A stretch of DNA of 64,000 bases, from assembly GCA_039707465.1 (NCBI GenBank), contig CM077651.1, positions 17,554,519-17,618,518 on the forward strand, written 5' to 3'. Both the position numbers and the translations under genes were made by a program. The DNA comes from Rhabdophis nuchalis. Taxonomy: Eukaryota; Chordata; Lepidosauria; Squamata; Natricidae. How positions within the stretch are numbered: position 1 is the stretch's first letter; the number at the start of each line of letters is the position of its first letter. This document shows, piece after piece, positions 10,053 through 21,242 of this stretch. Under the pieces are notes generated by a model. That model saw only the letters and a program-made list of their open reading frames with translations, had not been told where the DNA came from and ran no database searches.

Positions 10053-10276
10053 GTGAGGAGCCAACATAAAGACTTTTCTGTGATCATGTGGCTAGCATAT
10101 GTCAAAGGAGCACAGAATGCTACTGTCTTCCCACTGAAGGGGTACCTATTAATCTACTCACATTTGCATGCTTTCAAACTACTAAGTCAGTGGGAGCTGT
10201 AGCAGGAATAGGTGCTCGCCCTGTGATGCGATGCTCAAATCTTAACCACCAGCTTTATAGCTAACAAGCTCAGTGT
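10026..10276. repeat. Palindrome, left arm (251 bp)
   Basis: This arm is the reverse complement of 10348-10598 with one mismatch in 251 bases (C against T, in the GGGCGAGC/GGGTGAGC site). It covers the last 27 bp of the hAT element and most of the adjoining minus-strand SINE. Confidence 0.95.
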
Positions 10277-10305
10277 CTTTAACCACTGAGCCATTGTGCC
10301 TCCTC
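10060..10305 (-). mobile_element. tRNA-derived SINE, family A relative
   Basis: Minus strand begins GGAGGCACAATGGCTCAGTGG (box A) and continues through 'CACTGAGCTTGTTAGC' and 'GTACCCCTTCAGTGGGAAG' to 'GCTAGCCACATGATCACAG'. It parallels family A but is a diverged subfamily that lacks the tail. It forms most of the palindrome's left arm. Confidence 0.65.
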
Positions 10306-10347
10306 AAATGAAAACTACCTGTATACAAATTCTTTCTGCATGCTTTC

Positions 10348-10598
10348 ACACTGAGCTTGTTAGCTATAAAGCTGGTGGTTAAGATTTGAGCATCGCATCA
10401 CAGGGTGAGCACCTATTCCTGCTACAGCTCCCACTGACTTAGTAGTTTGAAAGCATGCAAATGTGAGTAGATTAATAGGTACCCCTTCAGTGGGAAGACA
10501 GTAGCATTCTGTGCTCCTTTGACATATGCTAGCCACATGATCACAGAAAAGTCTTTATGTTGGCTCCTCACCAGTGGTGGGATTCAAACATTTTACTA
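10348..10598. repeat. Palindrome, right arm (251 bp)
   Basis: Inverted copy of 10026-10276 after a 71-bp spacer. It ends inside a hAT terminus (CAGTGGTGGGATTCAAACATTTTACTA) with no rest of the element beyond, and it lacks the SINE head. The right arm is therefore a secondary inverted copy of the left locus and not an independent insertion. Confidence 0.95.
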
Positions 10599-11778
10599 TA
10601 CACTGGATGTCTCCTGCTCTCTCTCACCCTCTTTCCTTCTCACACACTGATCTTTTTTTTTATACAGTGCGTAACACTCTTAATTAGAATATGGTATAAC
10701 AAAATGAAGAACTACTTTGAATCATATCTTCAATTCAAATACTGGATTGAAAATGTTGTGTTTAATTAAATTGAAAGCAAAATACTTTCTCTCCCATTCC
10801 TTAGCCCAGGGCAGCTAATTCTAAGCTAATTCACCAGCTTTTTTGAAAAAGCGTATTTTATAAATCCATCAATCCACCATCAATGGATGCTATTAAAGGA
10901 CATAGCTACAAGGCGAAACTCGGAACACATTAAGTCAGTCTCCAATTTGATTGCATAGCAGTCTATCAGTCAAAGAAGAAAAAAAGTAGGATTTAAAATA
11001 TTGCACTATAAAACTCTTGGGCAGGAATATCACATGTTCTTGAGTCTAAACAACCCACTTCTTTGATAAAGACCAAATTATTCTTACATTGTAAACCAAC
11101 TGCTGATAGTCAGCTGGTGTCCTTCCTTTTCTTTGATGAGCTACATCATGAAAATATGTTTATCTCTTCCAGGGGGAAATGAATCACTCCGTTACTGGCA
11201 TAGTGACAGATGCCTATGGCTTTATTTTTTTTTCTCCTTAAGAGTAACACACTATAACTGAGGAGGGGGGCAGTGATTACTGCTCATGCCAACCATTCTA
11301 GTGCAATTTCTACAAAGGAAATCATTTTATAAAGTAGCACTACTTAGCAATTTATATACTCCATGATAAACAAAAGAATTGCTCGCCTATTCAACTTTTT
11401 TCAATACCATTCTCTTCTATGCATAAAGAAAAGTTAAATACACTAAAACATATAAGGGATATAAGTAGATTTCATATAGACAATGGTTAGGAGAAAAGAG
11501 TTTTGATTCAAATCAAAAAAACTAAAAAGTTCATAATGGATCCACATAGTATTGATTTAAGACATTTTTTTTTACCTTTTTTAATGAAGAGAGGAAGGGC
11601 AATAGAAGAAATGGGATGTGATGAGAAAATATAACTTTCTGTTTCTTTCAAAGCAGCTGAGAATCTTAAATGAAATATTAGGAAAAGATGTAAATTATAA
11701 TTGAAATATCCCAATTCCCTTAATTGAGACCACATATCAAAAAAATCAAAAAGCAACCTCCTTATCTTTGAAAAAAAT
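10599..11778. other. Unique-looking AT-rich sequence
   Basis: No gene or repeat is recognised. Confidence 0.4.
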
Positions 11779-12312
<534 letters not shown>

Positions 12313-12979
12313 ATAGGTATGTATGTGCATGCATGATGAAACTTTAAACTTGATGAAACTTTAAAAATAGTAAACATATCTTACAAATTGATTATTTTAT
12401 ACCAAATGTTTTATAACTTTCTGAGGCATTCACTTTTATAGTAGCTACAATATACCATTAGAAATGAAAATCCATGATTTTATTCCATTAGTAAAAAAAA
12501 GTAGCTTATTATGCTTTCTCAGTCTTTTTAAGGCCAGAGTCTCTGTAAAAAGCCGGTTTTGGAAGAAAGAAAATGTAGATCACAATTCTCTGTAGGTAAT
12601 TCTGTTGAAAGAATAAAACATGCAAGTTAAATTAGAAATTGTTAGGCCATGCTGTGTGTGAAGCAAAAAACAAATTATAGAGCTTTTACTGAAATGAGAA
12701 AATGTGTCCTTTGCCAACACAAGCAAGGAGATGTTGGCACAGTCTCAAATCTGACAGAGTCCGACATGCAAACAAGATGATACATTTAGAGTTGACTTTG
12801 AAATATATTTTTTACCCATAAGGTGAAGTTCTGAAATAGATCTGTTACACCATCTATTCCATTTGGAGCATACATGGAGATTTTCATTAGGGACGCTAAA
12901 AATGAAGTGTCCTTGAACAGGACAAGGATTGGAAAAGGAAAATGGAAGGAATGTAACTAAGTCAACTGCTTATTCTAAA
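12313..12979. other. Unique-looking sequence
   Basis: No gene or repeat is recognised. Confidence 0.4.
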
Positions 12980-13990
12980 ATTCAGAATTACAGAGTTGGA
13001 AGGGACCTTGCAGGTCTTCTAGACCAACTTCCTGCTGAAGCAGGAAACCTTATACCACTTTAGGCAAATGGTTGTCCAATCCCTTCTTAAAAGCCTCCAG
13101 CATTTATGCACTCATAACTTCTGAAGGCAAGTTGTGTCATTGGTTGATTTGTTCTCAATGTCAAGACATTTCTCCTTATTTCTAAATTGGTTCTCTCTTT
13201 AATTGGTTTCCAACCATTGCTTCTTGTCCTGGCTTCATGTGATTTGGAGAATAAGATGACTCCGTTGTCTTTGTGGCAACCAGTCAAACATTGGATTATT
13301 GTTATCATGTGACCCCAGTCCACCCTTTTCATTAGATTAGACTTACGCAATTCCAGAGGTGGGCTTTAAAAATTGCAGCAACAGGTTCGCTGCCTCATTA
13401 CTGGGTGGATGTGGCTACGGTGGGTGTGGCCTAGTCAGCCTCCTGCACCATGGCTTGGGGGGCATTTTTTGCCCTCCCCAGGCTCCAGAGTCTTTCCTCG
13501 AGCCTCTGGGAGGACAAAAATTTCTTCCCTTGGCTCCAGAGGCCCTCTGGAAGCCAGAAACAGGCTTGTTTCCAGACTTCCTTAATGTCTGGTAGGCCCA
13601 TTTCCGGCCCCGCCTCCCCAAGCCTCTGCATGGGCCCTACACTTACCTGGCATGATGAACATGCTACATGGAGACTCCTGGGAGGGAGGGGTTGGAGGGG
13701 TGGGGTGGGCATGACCAGCCAGGAGTGGCATTTGGGGGTTTGCCAAACTGGGCCAAATCCTAGCTAGAGGATTGCCTGAACCCATGTAAACCCTCAGCAG
13801 CCCACCCCTGCCAATTCCTGTAACCACTTGTTTTGGCCTCTATCCCCCTAATCATTCTCTTCATCGCACTCTTTCCAGAGTTTCAACATCATTTTTACAT
13901 CGTGAGGACCAGAAGTGGATGCAGTATTCCAAATGTGGTCTTAACTAAGGTTTTGTATACTAGAATTTCATATGATTTTGATTCTACGTT
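12980..13990 (-). mobile_element. CR1 LINE 3' part, split by a hAT element
   Basis: The two CR1 pieces are 12980-13353 and 13819-13990. The first translates on the minus strand to ORF2 C-terminal motifs ('LMKRVDWGHMI', 'YECINAG'), diverged from the copies at 32265 and 53782. The second covers the upstream 'WNTASTSGPHDV' equivalent region. The intervening 13354-13810 is a hAT element. This CR1 is old, with many substitutions. Confidence 0.8.
13354..13810. mobile_element. hAT-like element inserted in CR1
   Basis: Termini CAGAGGTGGGCT and AGCCCACCCCTG are inverted. CAATTCC flanks both sides (13348-13354 and 13812-13818), with the last C shared with the terminus on the left. The CR1 sequence rejoins correctly across it. 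The GC-rich inside has no recognisable transposase. Confidence 0.75.
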
Positions 13991-14266
13991 TGATTCTATT
14001 TTTAACTAAATCAGCTGCTTATTTTATTTTAACTAAATCAGCCTACTTATTCTGCAATTCAAGTACTTTATAAAATATAAAATTAAAATATAATAATATA
14101 TATTGTTACGGATATTTGGTATCATCTGTATTGTGACAAAAAATGGACAGACTTTAAAAAACTAAAGATATTATCATTATGATTCGGAGGTTTTTCAAAG
14201 CTTCAGAATTGTCTGCTGGGTATGTTAAATAGGGTGTAATGGAAGTCCTATCTCTTTTCATATGTG
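13991..14266. other. Unassigned AT-rich sequence
   Basis: No gene or repeat is recognised. Confidence 0.35.
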
Positions 14267-15093
14267 ACATGGTGGCTCAGTGGCTAAAACACTGAGCCTG
14301 TCAATCAGAAAGGTCAGCAGTTCAGCGGTTCGAATCCCTAGCACTGCGTAATGGAGTGAGCTCCCGTTACTTGTCCTAGCTTCTGCCAACCTAGAAGTTT
14401 GAAAGTACTATTAGGGGATGTCTCCATTGGGAGACAGAAAGGTATGCAGTGGAGTGTGCAGCTAGAGAAACATCGCTAGTATAACACACAAATAGTAGAC
14501 CAGACACTGTAGGTAAAAACAAATGATCTTTACTGGTGTTGTAAAACTAAGCAGTGATGGTTGTTAGTTAGTCAAAACAAAGTCCTTAACAAACAGTAGT
14601 TTGCTTACAGTCAGTAAACCACATTTCTTCCTTCTTCCTTCTTCAAACACAGTCAGTCACAACGAGCAGTCAGTTATCAACAGAGAGATCTTCAAGCAGA
14701 GATATCAGCAAATCCGGCAGAGAGAGGAACATGCGCTCTCCAGACTTCCTCTTATAGTAGAGATAATTACATTCTCTAATTGCATTCCAACATTCTAACA
14801 TCCTTAAAGCCACAATGACCATTTGTTATCATGGTATTATATATTGCCTACCCAACTCTAGGAGTCTACTCCCAACAAGTACATAATGATGCAAGTAGAA
14901 AAATAGGAACCACTTTTGGTGGTAAGATAAAAGCGTTCTGTGAGCCTTTGGCGTTTAGTCATGCCAGCCACATGGAGATGTCTTTGGGCAGCGCTGGCTC
15001 TTCGGCTTTGAAACGGAGATGAGCACCACCCCCTAGAGTCGGGAACGACTAGCACATATGTGCAAGGGGAACCTTTAACCTTTACCTACAGTA
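14267..15093 (+). mobile_element. Family A SINE split by a solo LTR
   Basis: Head and body (box A GTGGCTCAGTGGCTAAAACAC, box B GGTTCGAATCCCTAG) run to 14408. The body resumes at 14883 with 'GATGCAAGTAGAAAAATAGG' and ends in ACCTTTAACCTTTACC at about 15090. The insertion site falls in the 'GAAAGCATGTAAAAATGC' part of the family consensus. Confidence 0.88.
14409..14877 (-). mobile_element. Solo LTR (469 bp)
   Basis: The insert is flanked by the 5-bp direct repeat AGTAC (14404-14408 and 14878-14882) and interrupts a SINE cleanly. On the minus strand it starts TGTTGGGAGTAG and ends CCCCTAATA, compatible with LTR TG...CA ends with one change. Minus-strand CTACTATAAGAGG could be the promoter TATA box, and a GTAAAG near the end could stand in for a polyadenylation signal. 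No internal gag/pol is present, so it is a solo LTR left by recombination. The retrotransposon superfamily cannot be told. Confidence 0.78.
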
Positions 15094-15930
15094 TGTATTT
15101 CCATGCGCATTACAGTTGCAAAAAAGTGGGGCGGGACTTCAGTCACATAGTTGTAACTACTGAGAATTTTTAAAAAATCCTTATTTAATTAGCAAATAGC
15201 ATATATGTATGTGTGTGTGTCTGTTTGTCTGCGTGTGTGTGTACTAGTGAATCTAATACAGCACGCATTGATAAGTAGACCCATTGCTGAGAATGATCTG
15301 AGGCTTTTCCACCAAATGCTATGTGTTACTTTTACAGATAAGGCCATTTTCCACGAGAATGAAAGCAATGATGTGAGATCAAGGACACCATAGGCTGCTA
15401 AATAAAAATCAAAAGCCTGTATGTGGAAAAAAATGTATTAGCACAATTGTTAATCATTCAGTGTTTCTGTTTTTCTTTGAAAAAATAATGGTGGGATACA
15501 CTTTGGGATCCCTTCTGTAGAATTCTTGTTTGACTAATACAACCAACACCTTCAATCAGCCAAAAATTAAGAAGATAGAATATGAATTGGAATCTTTTGT
15601 TCCATCTCTTAAATAATGCTGTAAATTTCTCATGAGGCAACACATTTGCAGTTAGGCAGCTGGATGGGGTTAACCACATTGTAGAACTCTAGATTGGACA
15701 GGTCAGTTCAATTTTGTTTGCTTGTTCCCTGATGCAAAGTCTTATAGAATTATACCATACATAGTTACATATAAAGCAGATATTAGTGTTTATCCCAAGA
15801 AATGATATATTCTACAATAGGCAATAAATTACTGTGCATCACCTAGCTATACAGGATAAATTAAGCAACACTTACAGGTTTTTTTATTCAAATAAACCAT
15901 TGCAAATAGGAGTGGTTCACCTCTGTATTA
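15094..15930. other. Unique-looking sequence with short GT-rich tract
   Basis: A TG-rich tract lies at 15206-15242. No gene is recognised. Confidence 0.4.
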
Positions 15931-16351
15931 CCATATTTTTGGCGTATAAGACACACCTGAGTATAGGATGCACCAAGATTTTGAAGAGATCAAATTTTTA
16001 AAAAAAGTTTTTGCATTCTGCAGACCTCCCAAAAATGACCTGTTTTTCATGAAAACGGGCCTGTTTTTCTTTATAAAAAGAGCATGCATAGCCTTTAGGA
16101 GGCTTATAGAGTGCTCCTGTGGGCTGGGGGTGGCAAAATTGAGCAAAGAATCACCCTGTTTTTCACTCATTTCTGCCCTCCTCAGCCCTCAGGAGTACTT
16201 TGAAAGCTTCCTAAAGGTAATGCATGGCCATTTGGTAAAGGGGGCGGGGTTTTGGGAGGCAAAAATGCTGTATTCAGTGTAAAAGACACACCCAGATTTT
16301 CAGCTTCTTTTTTGAGGGAAAAAGGTGTGTCTTATATTCCAAAAAATATGG
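15931..16351. mobile_element. Mariner/Tc1-like non-autonomous element
   Basis: Termini CCATATTTTTGGCGTATAAG and the complement ending CCAAAAAATATGG are inverted, and TA flanks both sides (15929-15930 and 16352-16353). The inside matches the element at 1598-2304 but has one copy of the GCATGCATAGCCTTTAGGAG unit in place of several. Confidence 0.8.
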
Positions 16352-16671
16352 TACCTGAAATGACAAAATCCAAATGGTAAATGTAACACAATTCAAAACA
16401 GGACAAAAATGGGTCTTTAAATGAGGTAAAATTCACTTAACAACTGTCTTGCTTAGTGGTGGAAATGCTGGGTTAAATTGTGGTCATAAGCAAGGGACTA
16501 GTTCTATTTTTAACTGATGATAGACTTATATGCTGAAACATTTGTTTTGAACTACATCATGATAAGACTATATAGTTGACATTCTTCTTGCTGTAGCATT
16601 GGTTGTATAAACTGAGGCATGGGATCAAAGTCACATGAAGTAGTAGTACCACCTTATAAAACCTTAGTAAC
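16352..16671. other. Unassigned sequence with an old repeat
   Basis: 16436-16502 ('CACTTAACAACTGTCTTGC' onward) resembles strings at 9638 and 52640 and is an unnamed dispersed repeat. No gene is seen. Confidence 0.35.
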
Positions 16672-16822
16672 ACCACAGACATTGTGGGTGTTTCATCACT
16701 AAATTACATTTTTAAGAGATTGGACAGCCACTTGGCTGAAATTGTATAGAGTCTCTTGCTTAAAGAGGGGGTTGGACTAGAAGACCTCCGAGGTCCCTTC
16801 CAACTCTAGTCTATTCATCTAT
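16672..16822 (+). mobile_element. CR1 LINE 3' end
   Basis: The end of ORF2 is followed by the CR1 3'UTR landmarks 'GGTTGGACTAGAAGACCTCC' and 'AGGTCCCTTCCAACTCTAG'. Only about 150 bp remain. Confidence 0.8.
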
Positions 16823-17450
16823 TTCCACCTCTTTCTAAGAAAGTTTGAAAGCCAATAGACAAGGAAGCTTTAATCCAATGCAAATATGCAAATCAAATCT
16901 CTTCACACTAATAATAATACTACAAAAAATCACATTCCTTGAAAGGGCAGATGCCATAGTAATATAACATCAGGGAATTATAACTATATATACACTATTT
17001 CTGATATGAATTCTAAATTTATATTTAAGACAAAAGCTGTATTCTGTTCTTAATCCTTACGGAAAAGCTCATTTATCTAAATCAGAAAAGAAAGTTGATT
17101 TGGGTCATGTAGGAGGTGAATCCGAGCATCTAATTTTCTGAGAAACATCCAATTTTAAGCAAGCTGTAATAAATAAGCAGACATGTGAATGCCCTCATGA
17201 GGCCCACCACGCTTCTGCTAACACAAATGCTGCCTGAACATTTTCACAAATTAAGATGGAAGCGAAATGAGCAACACCACCAAAAATCCAGGTGAAATTT
17301 AAAAAAAGTTGTATATAAAGAGGGCAGCCATGTTTATTTCTATTATTGCAGTTGGTTGCACAGCCAGCCAGATGTTCAGACTGGATTTGGCATTTTTATG
17401 CATGTATCGAGTACTTCCTAAGTACCTAACACAGGCAGAGGCTGATGTAT
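16823..17450. other. Unique-looking sequence
   Basis: No gene or repeat is recognised. Confidence 0.4.
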
Positions 17451-18258
17451 AATAACTGTTGCAGAATGCAAGCTGTACTAAGTCAAGCTGCCTTGAAATG
17501 GTCTGATGGTGATTTTGTCAATGCCGATGGTGTTCAAGTGGTGCTCCAGATGTTTTGGGATTGCACCCCAGTGGTTTATTACTCTTGATACTGTCTTTGC
17601 TTTCTTTTGCTACTCATTCTATTTCTATGTGCAGGTCTTGGTAATTTATGATTTTCTACAGTTCTTTCTTTGAGCTGCGGTGACGAAGTGGTTAGAGTGC
17701 AGTACTGCAGGCTACTTCTGCTGACTGCCGGCTGACTGCAATTTGGCAGTTCTAATCTCACCAGATTCAAGGTTGACTCAGCCTTCCATCCTTCCCATGT
17801 GGGTAAAATAAGGATCCAAATTGCTGGAGACTGTATGCTGACCCTGTAAACCATTTAGAGAGGGCTGTAAAGCATTGTAAAGCAGTATATAAGTCTAAGT
17901 GCTATTGCTATTGCTATTGCAACATCCATTATCCAAACTTCATTGTCTTTCTTATCGACAAATGTTAAATCTGGGTTGTTATGCAGCAGATGCTTTCTGT
18001 TTGAATCATAAGTCCCAGGGCACTTTAGCTTCTTCATTTTCTGTTACTTGTCTATTTTGTAATCCCACCAGTTCTTGTTTGAGCTTGGTATTTCTTGCAG
18101 ATCTTCCAATACATTATTGCTGCTACTTTGTTGTGCCATTGTCGTAGTCAGCCTGTGTGATCATTTTGCACCAGTTAATTAGATTGTCCACTGTTTCTTC
18201 AACTTCTTCGCAGAGGTAGTATTTGCTGTCTCTGATCACGTGAAATATTATTACCTCT
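17451..18258 (-). pseudogene. R2/R4-type (restriction-like-endonuclease) LINE ORF C-terminus, split by a SINE
   Basis: Read on the minus strand the order is: 'YLCEEVEETVDNLINWCKM' with 'ITQADYD' (18140-18235), then 'NPDLTFVDKKDNEVWIMDVA' (17920-18000), then after a SINE 'LKERTVENHKLPRP' (17610-17675), and 'WGAIPKHLEHHLNTIGIDKI' with 'TIRPFQ' (17500-17580). The PD...(D/E)xK-like motif followed by I(I/M)DVA, and the downstream G(A/T)IP..LE..L..IGI block, mark the C-terminal endonuclease region of R2/R4/Dong-type non-LTR retrotransposons. Two frames and an in-frame stop show that it is dead. The 5' side stops where CR1 sequence begins. Confidence 0.6.
17673..17920 (+). mobile_element. tRNA-derived SINE (family B) inside the R2/R4-type LINE
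   Basis: The head CTGCGGTGACGAAGTGGTTAG is the box-A region and GGCAGTTCTAATCTCACC the box-B region. Body landmarks are 'CCTTCCCATGTGGGTAAAAT' and 'GTAAACCATTTAGAGAGGGC', and the tail is TATTGCTATTGCTATTGC. LINE coding similarity continues on both sides. Confidence 0.85.
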
Positions 18259-18261
18259 TTA

Positions 18262-18750
18262 TAAAGCCTGAGGAAGATCATACTTAGAATACCGCATCCC
18301 GTTTTGATCATAAAAAAGATGTAGAGATGCAGGAAAATAAAGAAAAGAGCAACAAAGATGATTAGGAGGCTGAAGAATAAAACATACAAAGAACGGTTGC
18401 AGTAATTGAATAAGCAGAAAAGAAGGACTATGAGTGACATGATAGCAATGTTCCAATATTTGAAGGGCTGCCACAAAAAAGATGGGGGTCAACCTATTTT
18501 CCAAAGCACCATAAGGCAAGACAAAGCAATGGATGGATACTAATCAGGGAGAGAAGTAACCTGGGATTAAGGAGAAACTCCCTAACAGTAAGAACAATTA
18601 ACCAATGAAGCAGCTTGCTTTCAAGAGTTGTGGGTGCTCCATCACTAGAGATTTTTAAGAAGAGACTCAACAAACATGTGTGTGAAATGGTGTGTTGGAC
18701 TAGAAGACCTCCAAGACCTTTTTTCAACTCTGCATTATGTTATTCTGTCG
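18262..18750 (+). mobile_element. Old CR1 LINE 3' part
   Basis: The plus strand follows the CR1 ORF2 C-terminal DNA: 'GAGCAACAAAGATGATTAGG', 'ACATGATAGCAATGTTCC', 'GAGAAACTCCCTAACAGTAA', 'TTGGACTAGAAGACCTCC'. Indels and stops break the frame throughout, so it is older than the copies at 32265 and 53782. Confidence 0.8.
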
Positions 18751-19841
18751 ATTGCTGTCTTCTCAATTTTGGCTTTGTACACGTTTGTTCTGATCATATT
18801 CATCCCAAAACATGAAAATACATTAAACCAAGCAACCACTGTCAGAAACTCCAACTGAATCACAAAGAATGGGAAGTAACTGAACAACTAAAAAAAAGGC
18901 ATTTGAATGAGAAAATTCAAACAAATGGGGTGGCAAAAAAAAATGACAACTTTCCTGCCTGTTTGGATTTTCATTCAAAACTTACATAGTTATTGCATTT
19001 GCACTGAGGAAAAATGTGAAGTTATTTCAACTCTTTCAAAATCTATTTATCCCCTAAGTGTAATGAAAATAATAAACTCTGAAGCACATCAATCACTTAA
19101 GAAAGCTGCCAGAGAAATCATTATTATTAGTCTCTAATAATACCATCATTTTAATCTATGGTTCATTATTCTTCAATTTCTTATAAAACTGATTTTACTA
19201 TTTGAACCATTGCCACGTTCAAAAAGTGATTTTTAGGTTATTTTTAATTCTTTTATAACATGTCACATAGTCATTCCTGACTCTGAATGACCTTGAAAAC
19301 TTTCACCATGATGAGCTATTCCTAACCTGATCTTTCAACTCTTCAAATGGTGTGCTCATTATTAGTGAATAAGGAGTTACCCTTGTCAAAAGTCTCTGAA
19401 GTTAGCATTTTCAAATAAATGTGGTCAAACAGAAGACCGAGAGTGCCAATATATTCTGGATTCTAGTTGTAGAAGGGGTGCTGGACGACTGATATAAAAA
19501 GTTTCCATCTGAGCAGAGACCATGTGGACAAGAAGCCACAGAAACTACAGTTGTATTGTCCGCTCTATAGATACTCCTGTACTCACAACATCTCACCTGA
19601 TTAAATACCCCAGAAATTCTGATTTCTTTTATGTATAACTACTATAGTCAGATCAGTATGATTTAGTTTCTCTAAACGTAGTCAAGTTTTGTTACAGTGT
19701 CTGTTCTGCAAAATTAGGCAGACCTTGGTCACCCGTTGATGATTTTTCTACCAATTGTAATATATTACCATGCCTTGTTCAGTTCAGTCCTGCTCAATTT
19801 TGCTTTATTTTAATGTTTTAATTTTTTATGCTAGTCTATGG
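18751..19841. other. Unique-looking sequence
   Basis: No gene or repeat is recognised. Confidence 0.4.
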
Positions 19842-20194
19842 ATGGAACACAGTGGCTCAGTGGCTAAGACGCTGAGCTTGTCGATCAGAAAGATCAGCGG
19901 TTTGGCAGTTCAAATCCCTAGTGCCACATAATGAAGTGAGTGCCCATTACTTGTCCCAGCTTCTACCAACCCAGAAGTTCAAAAGCGTGTAAAATTCAAA
20001 TAGAAAAATAGGAATCACCTTTGGTGGGAAAGTAACAGTGTTCCATGTGACTTCGGCATTTAATCATGCCGGCCAAATAACCATGGAGACATCTTCGAAC
20101 AGCACTGGCTCTTCAGCTTTGAAATGGAGATGAGCACCACCCCTTAAAGTTGGGAATGACTAAAAAATATTGCAAGGGGAACCTTTACTTTTAT
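19842..20194 (+). mobile_element. tRNA-derived SINE (family A)
   Basis: The head GTGGCTCAGTGGCTAAGACG, box-B region CAGTTCAAATCCCTAGTGCC and all body landmarks are present; the tail is ACCTTTACTTTTA. Confidence 0.85.
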
Positions 20195-20595
20195 GAAGGG
20201 AAGGGGTGATTAGAATATTTGATTCACTGAAAAGCCTACACTGAGTCAAAATGATTAGGCGAAGAGGTAGAAGTTGTCCATACATCCCAACATTCCACTG
20301 CTTTCATATGAAGTTCCCCATTATCCTTGGCCTCTAAACTGTGAACAGAATATCCAGAAAATGCCTTTAAAGTAGAAGTCCCAAAGGTGCTTTTTCAAGA
20401 AGCAACTGGATTTTCTTTGTTTTCTTTGAAGAAGTTTTGCTTCTCATCCAAGAAGCTTCTTCAGGTCTGACTGAATGGTGGGGAATCAAAATATTTATAT
20501 TCCTTGCAGTCATGTGTTGGTACTCTTTCTGAGAGTCATTGAGGCCACTTGCAGGATTTTCTGTGCCCTCAGATTCACCTGAATAGTGCAAACAG
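20195..20595. other. Unique-looking sequence
   Basis: No gene or repeat is recognised. Confidence 0.35.
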
Positions 20596-20603
20596 GTGTG
20601 GAA

Positions 20604-20865
20604 CAATGGTGGGTTTCACATTTTGTTACCCCCAGTTCACCCCGCACATGCATGCTTGCTTTGTGGATGCATGCACCACTTCCACACATACACTCGGCCT
20701 TCTGCGCATGTGCTTTTCTCCCACGTGTGCCTTCCACACATGTGGCCAGACTCAAAAAGGTGCCTAAATAGGACAGCATAGAGCCAGGGCAGGTGGGCAG
20801 GTCCACCTGCGATTTCCGCTATCAGTTTGGCTGAACTGGTCTGAACCAGATGAATACTACCTCTG
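20604..20865. mobile_element. hAT-like non-autonomous element
   Basis: It starts CAATGGTGGGTTTCACA and ends GAATACTACCTCTG. Flanks are GTGTGGAA (20596-20603) and ATGTGGAA (20866-20873), a 7/8 match. The inside has CGCACATGCATGC-type tracts and no transposase frame. Confidence 0.75.
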
Positions 20866-20913
20866 ATGTGGAACCTTTTTGGAATAGCTGAAAGAACCAT
20901 GTGGTAAACAAGA

Positions 20914-21242
20914 GATATGTGCTAATCCTTCCTGACTCGAGGGGGTGATGCTCATCTCTGTTTCAAAGCTGAAGAGCCAGCGCAGTCCAAAGAAGTCTCC
21001 TTAGTCATGTGGCCGGCATGACTTAATGTCAAAGGTGCATGGAACGCTGTTACCTTCCCACCAAAGGTGGTCCCTATTTTTCTACTTGCAATTTTACATG
21101 CTTTTGAACTGTTAGATTGGCAGAAGCTGGGAGAAGTAATGGGAGCACACTCCATTACGCAATGTTAGGGATTCGAACCACCGAACTACTGACCTTTCAG
21201 ATCAACAAGCTTAGCATCTTAGTCACTGAGCTACCGCCTCCC
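20914..21242 (-). mobile_element. tRNA-derived SINE (family A)
   Basis: Minus strand reads GGTAGCTCAGTGACTAAGATG (box A), GTTCGAATCCCTAAC (box B) and the family A body as far as 'GGAAGGATTAGCACATAT'. The TTTACC tail is missing. Confidence 0.82.

Noticed and set aside
10026..10598. Palindrome as the two ends of a DNA transposon
   Set aside because: The outer ends fall inside a hAT terminus, the arms contain a SINE, and no new target duplication flanks the whole.
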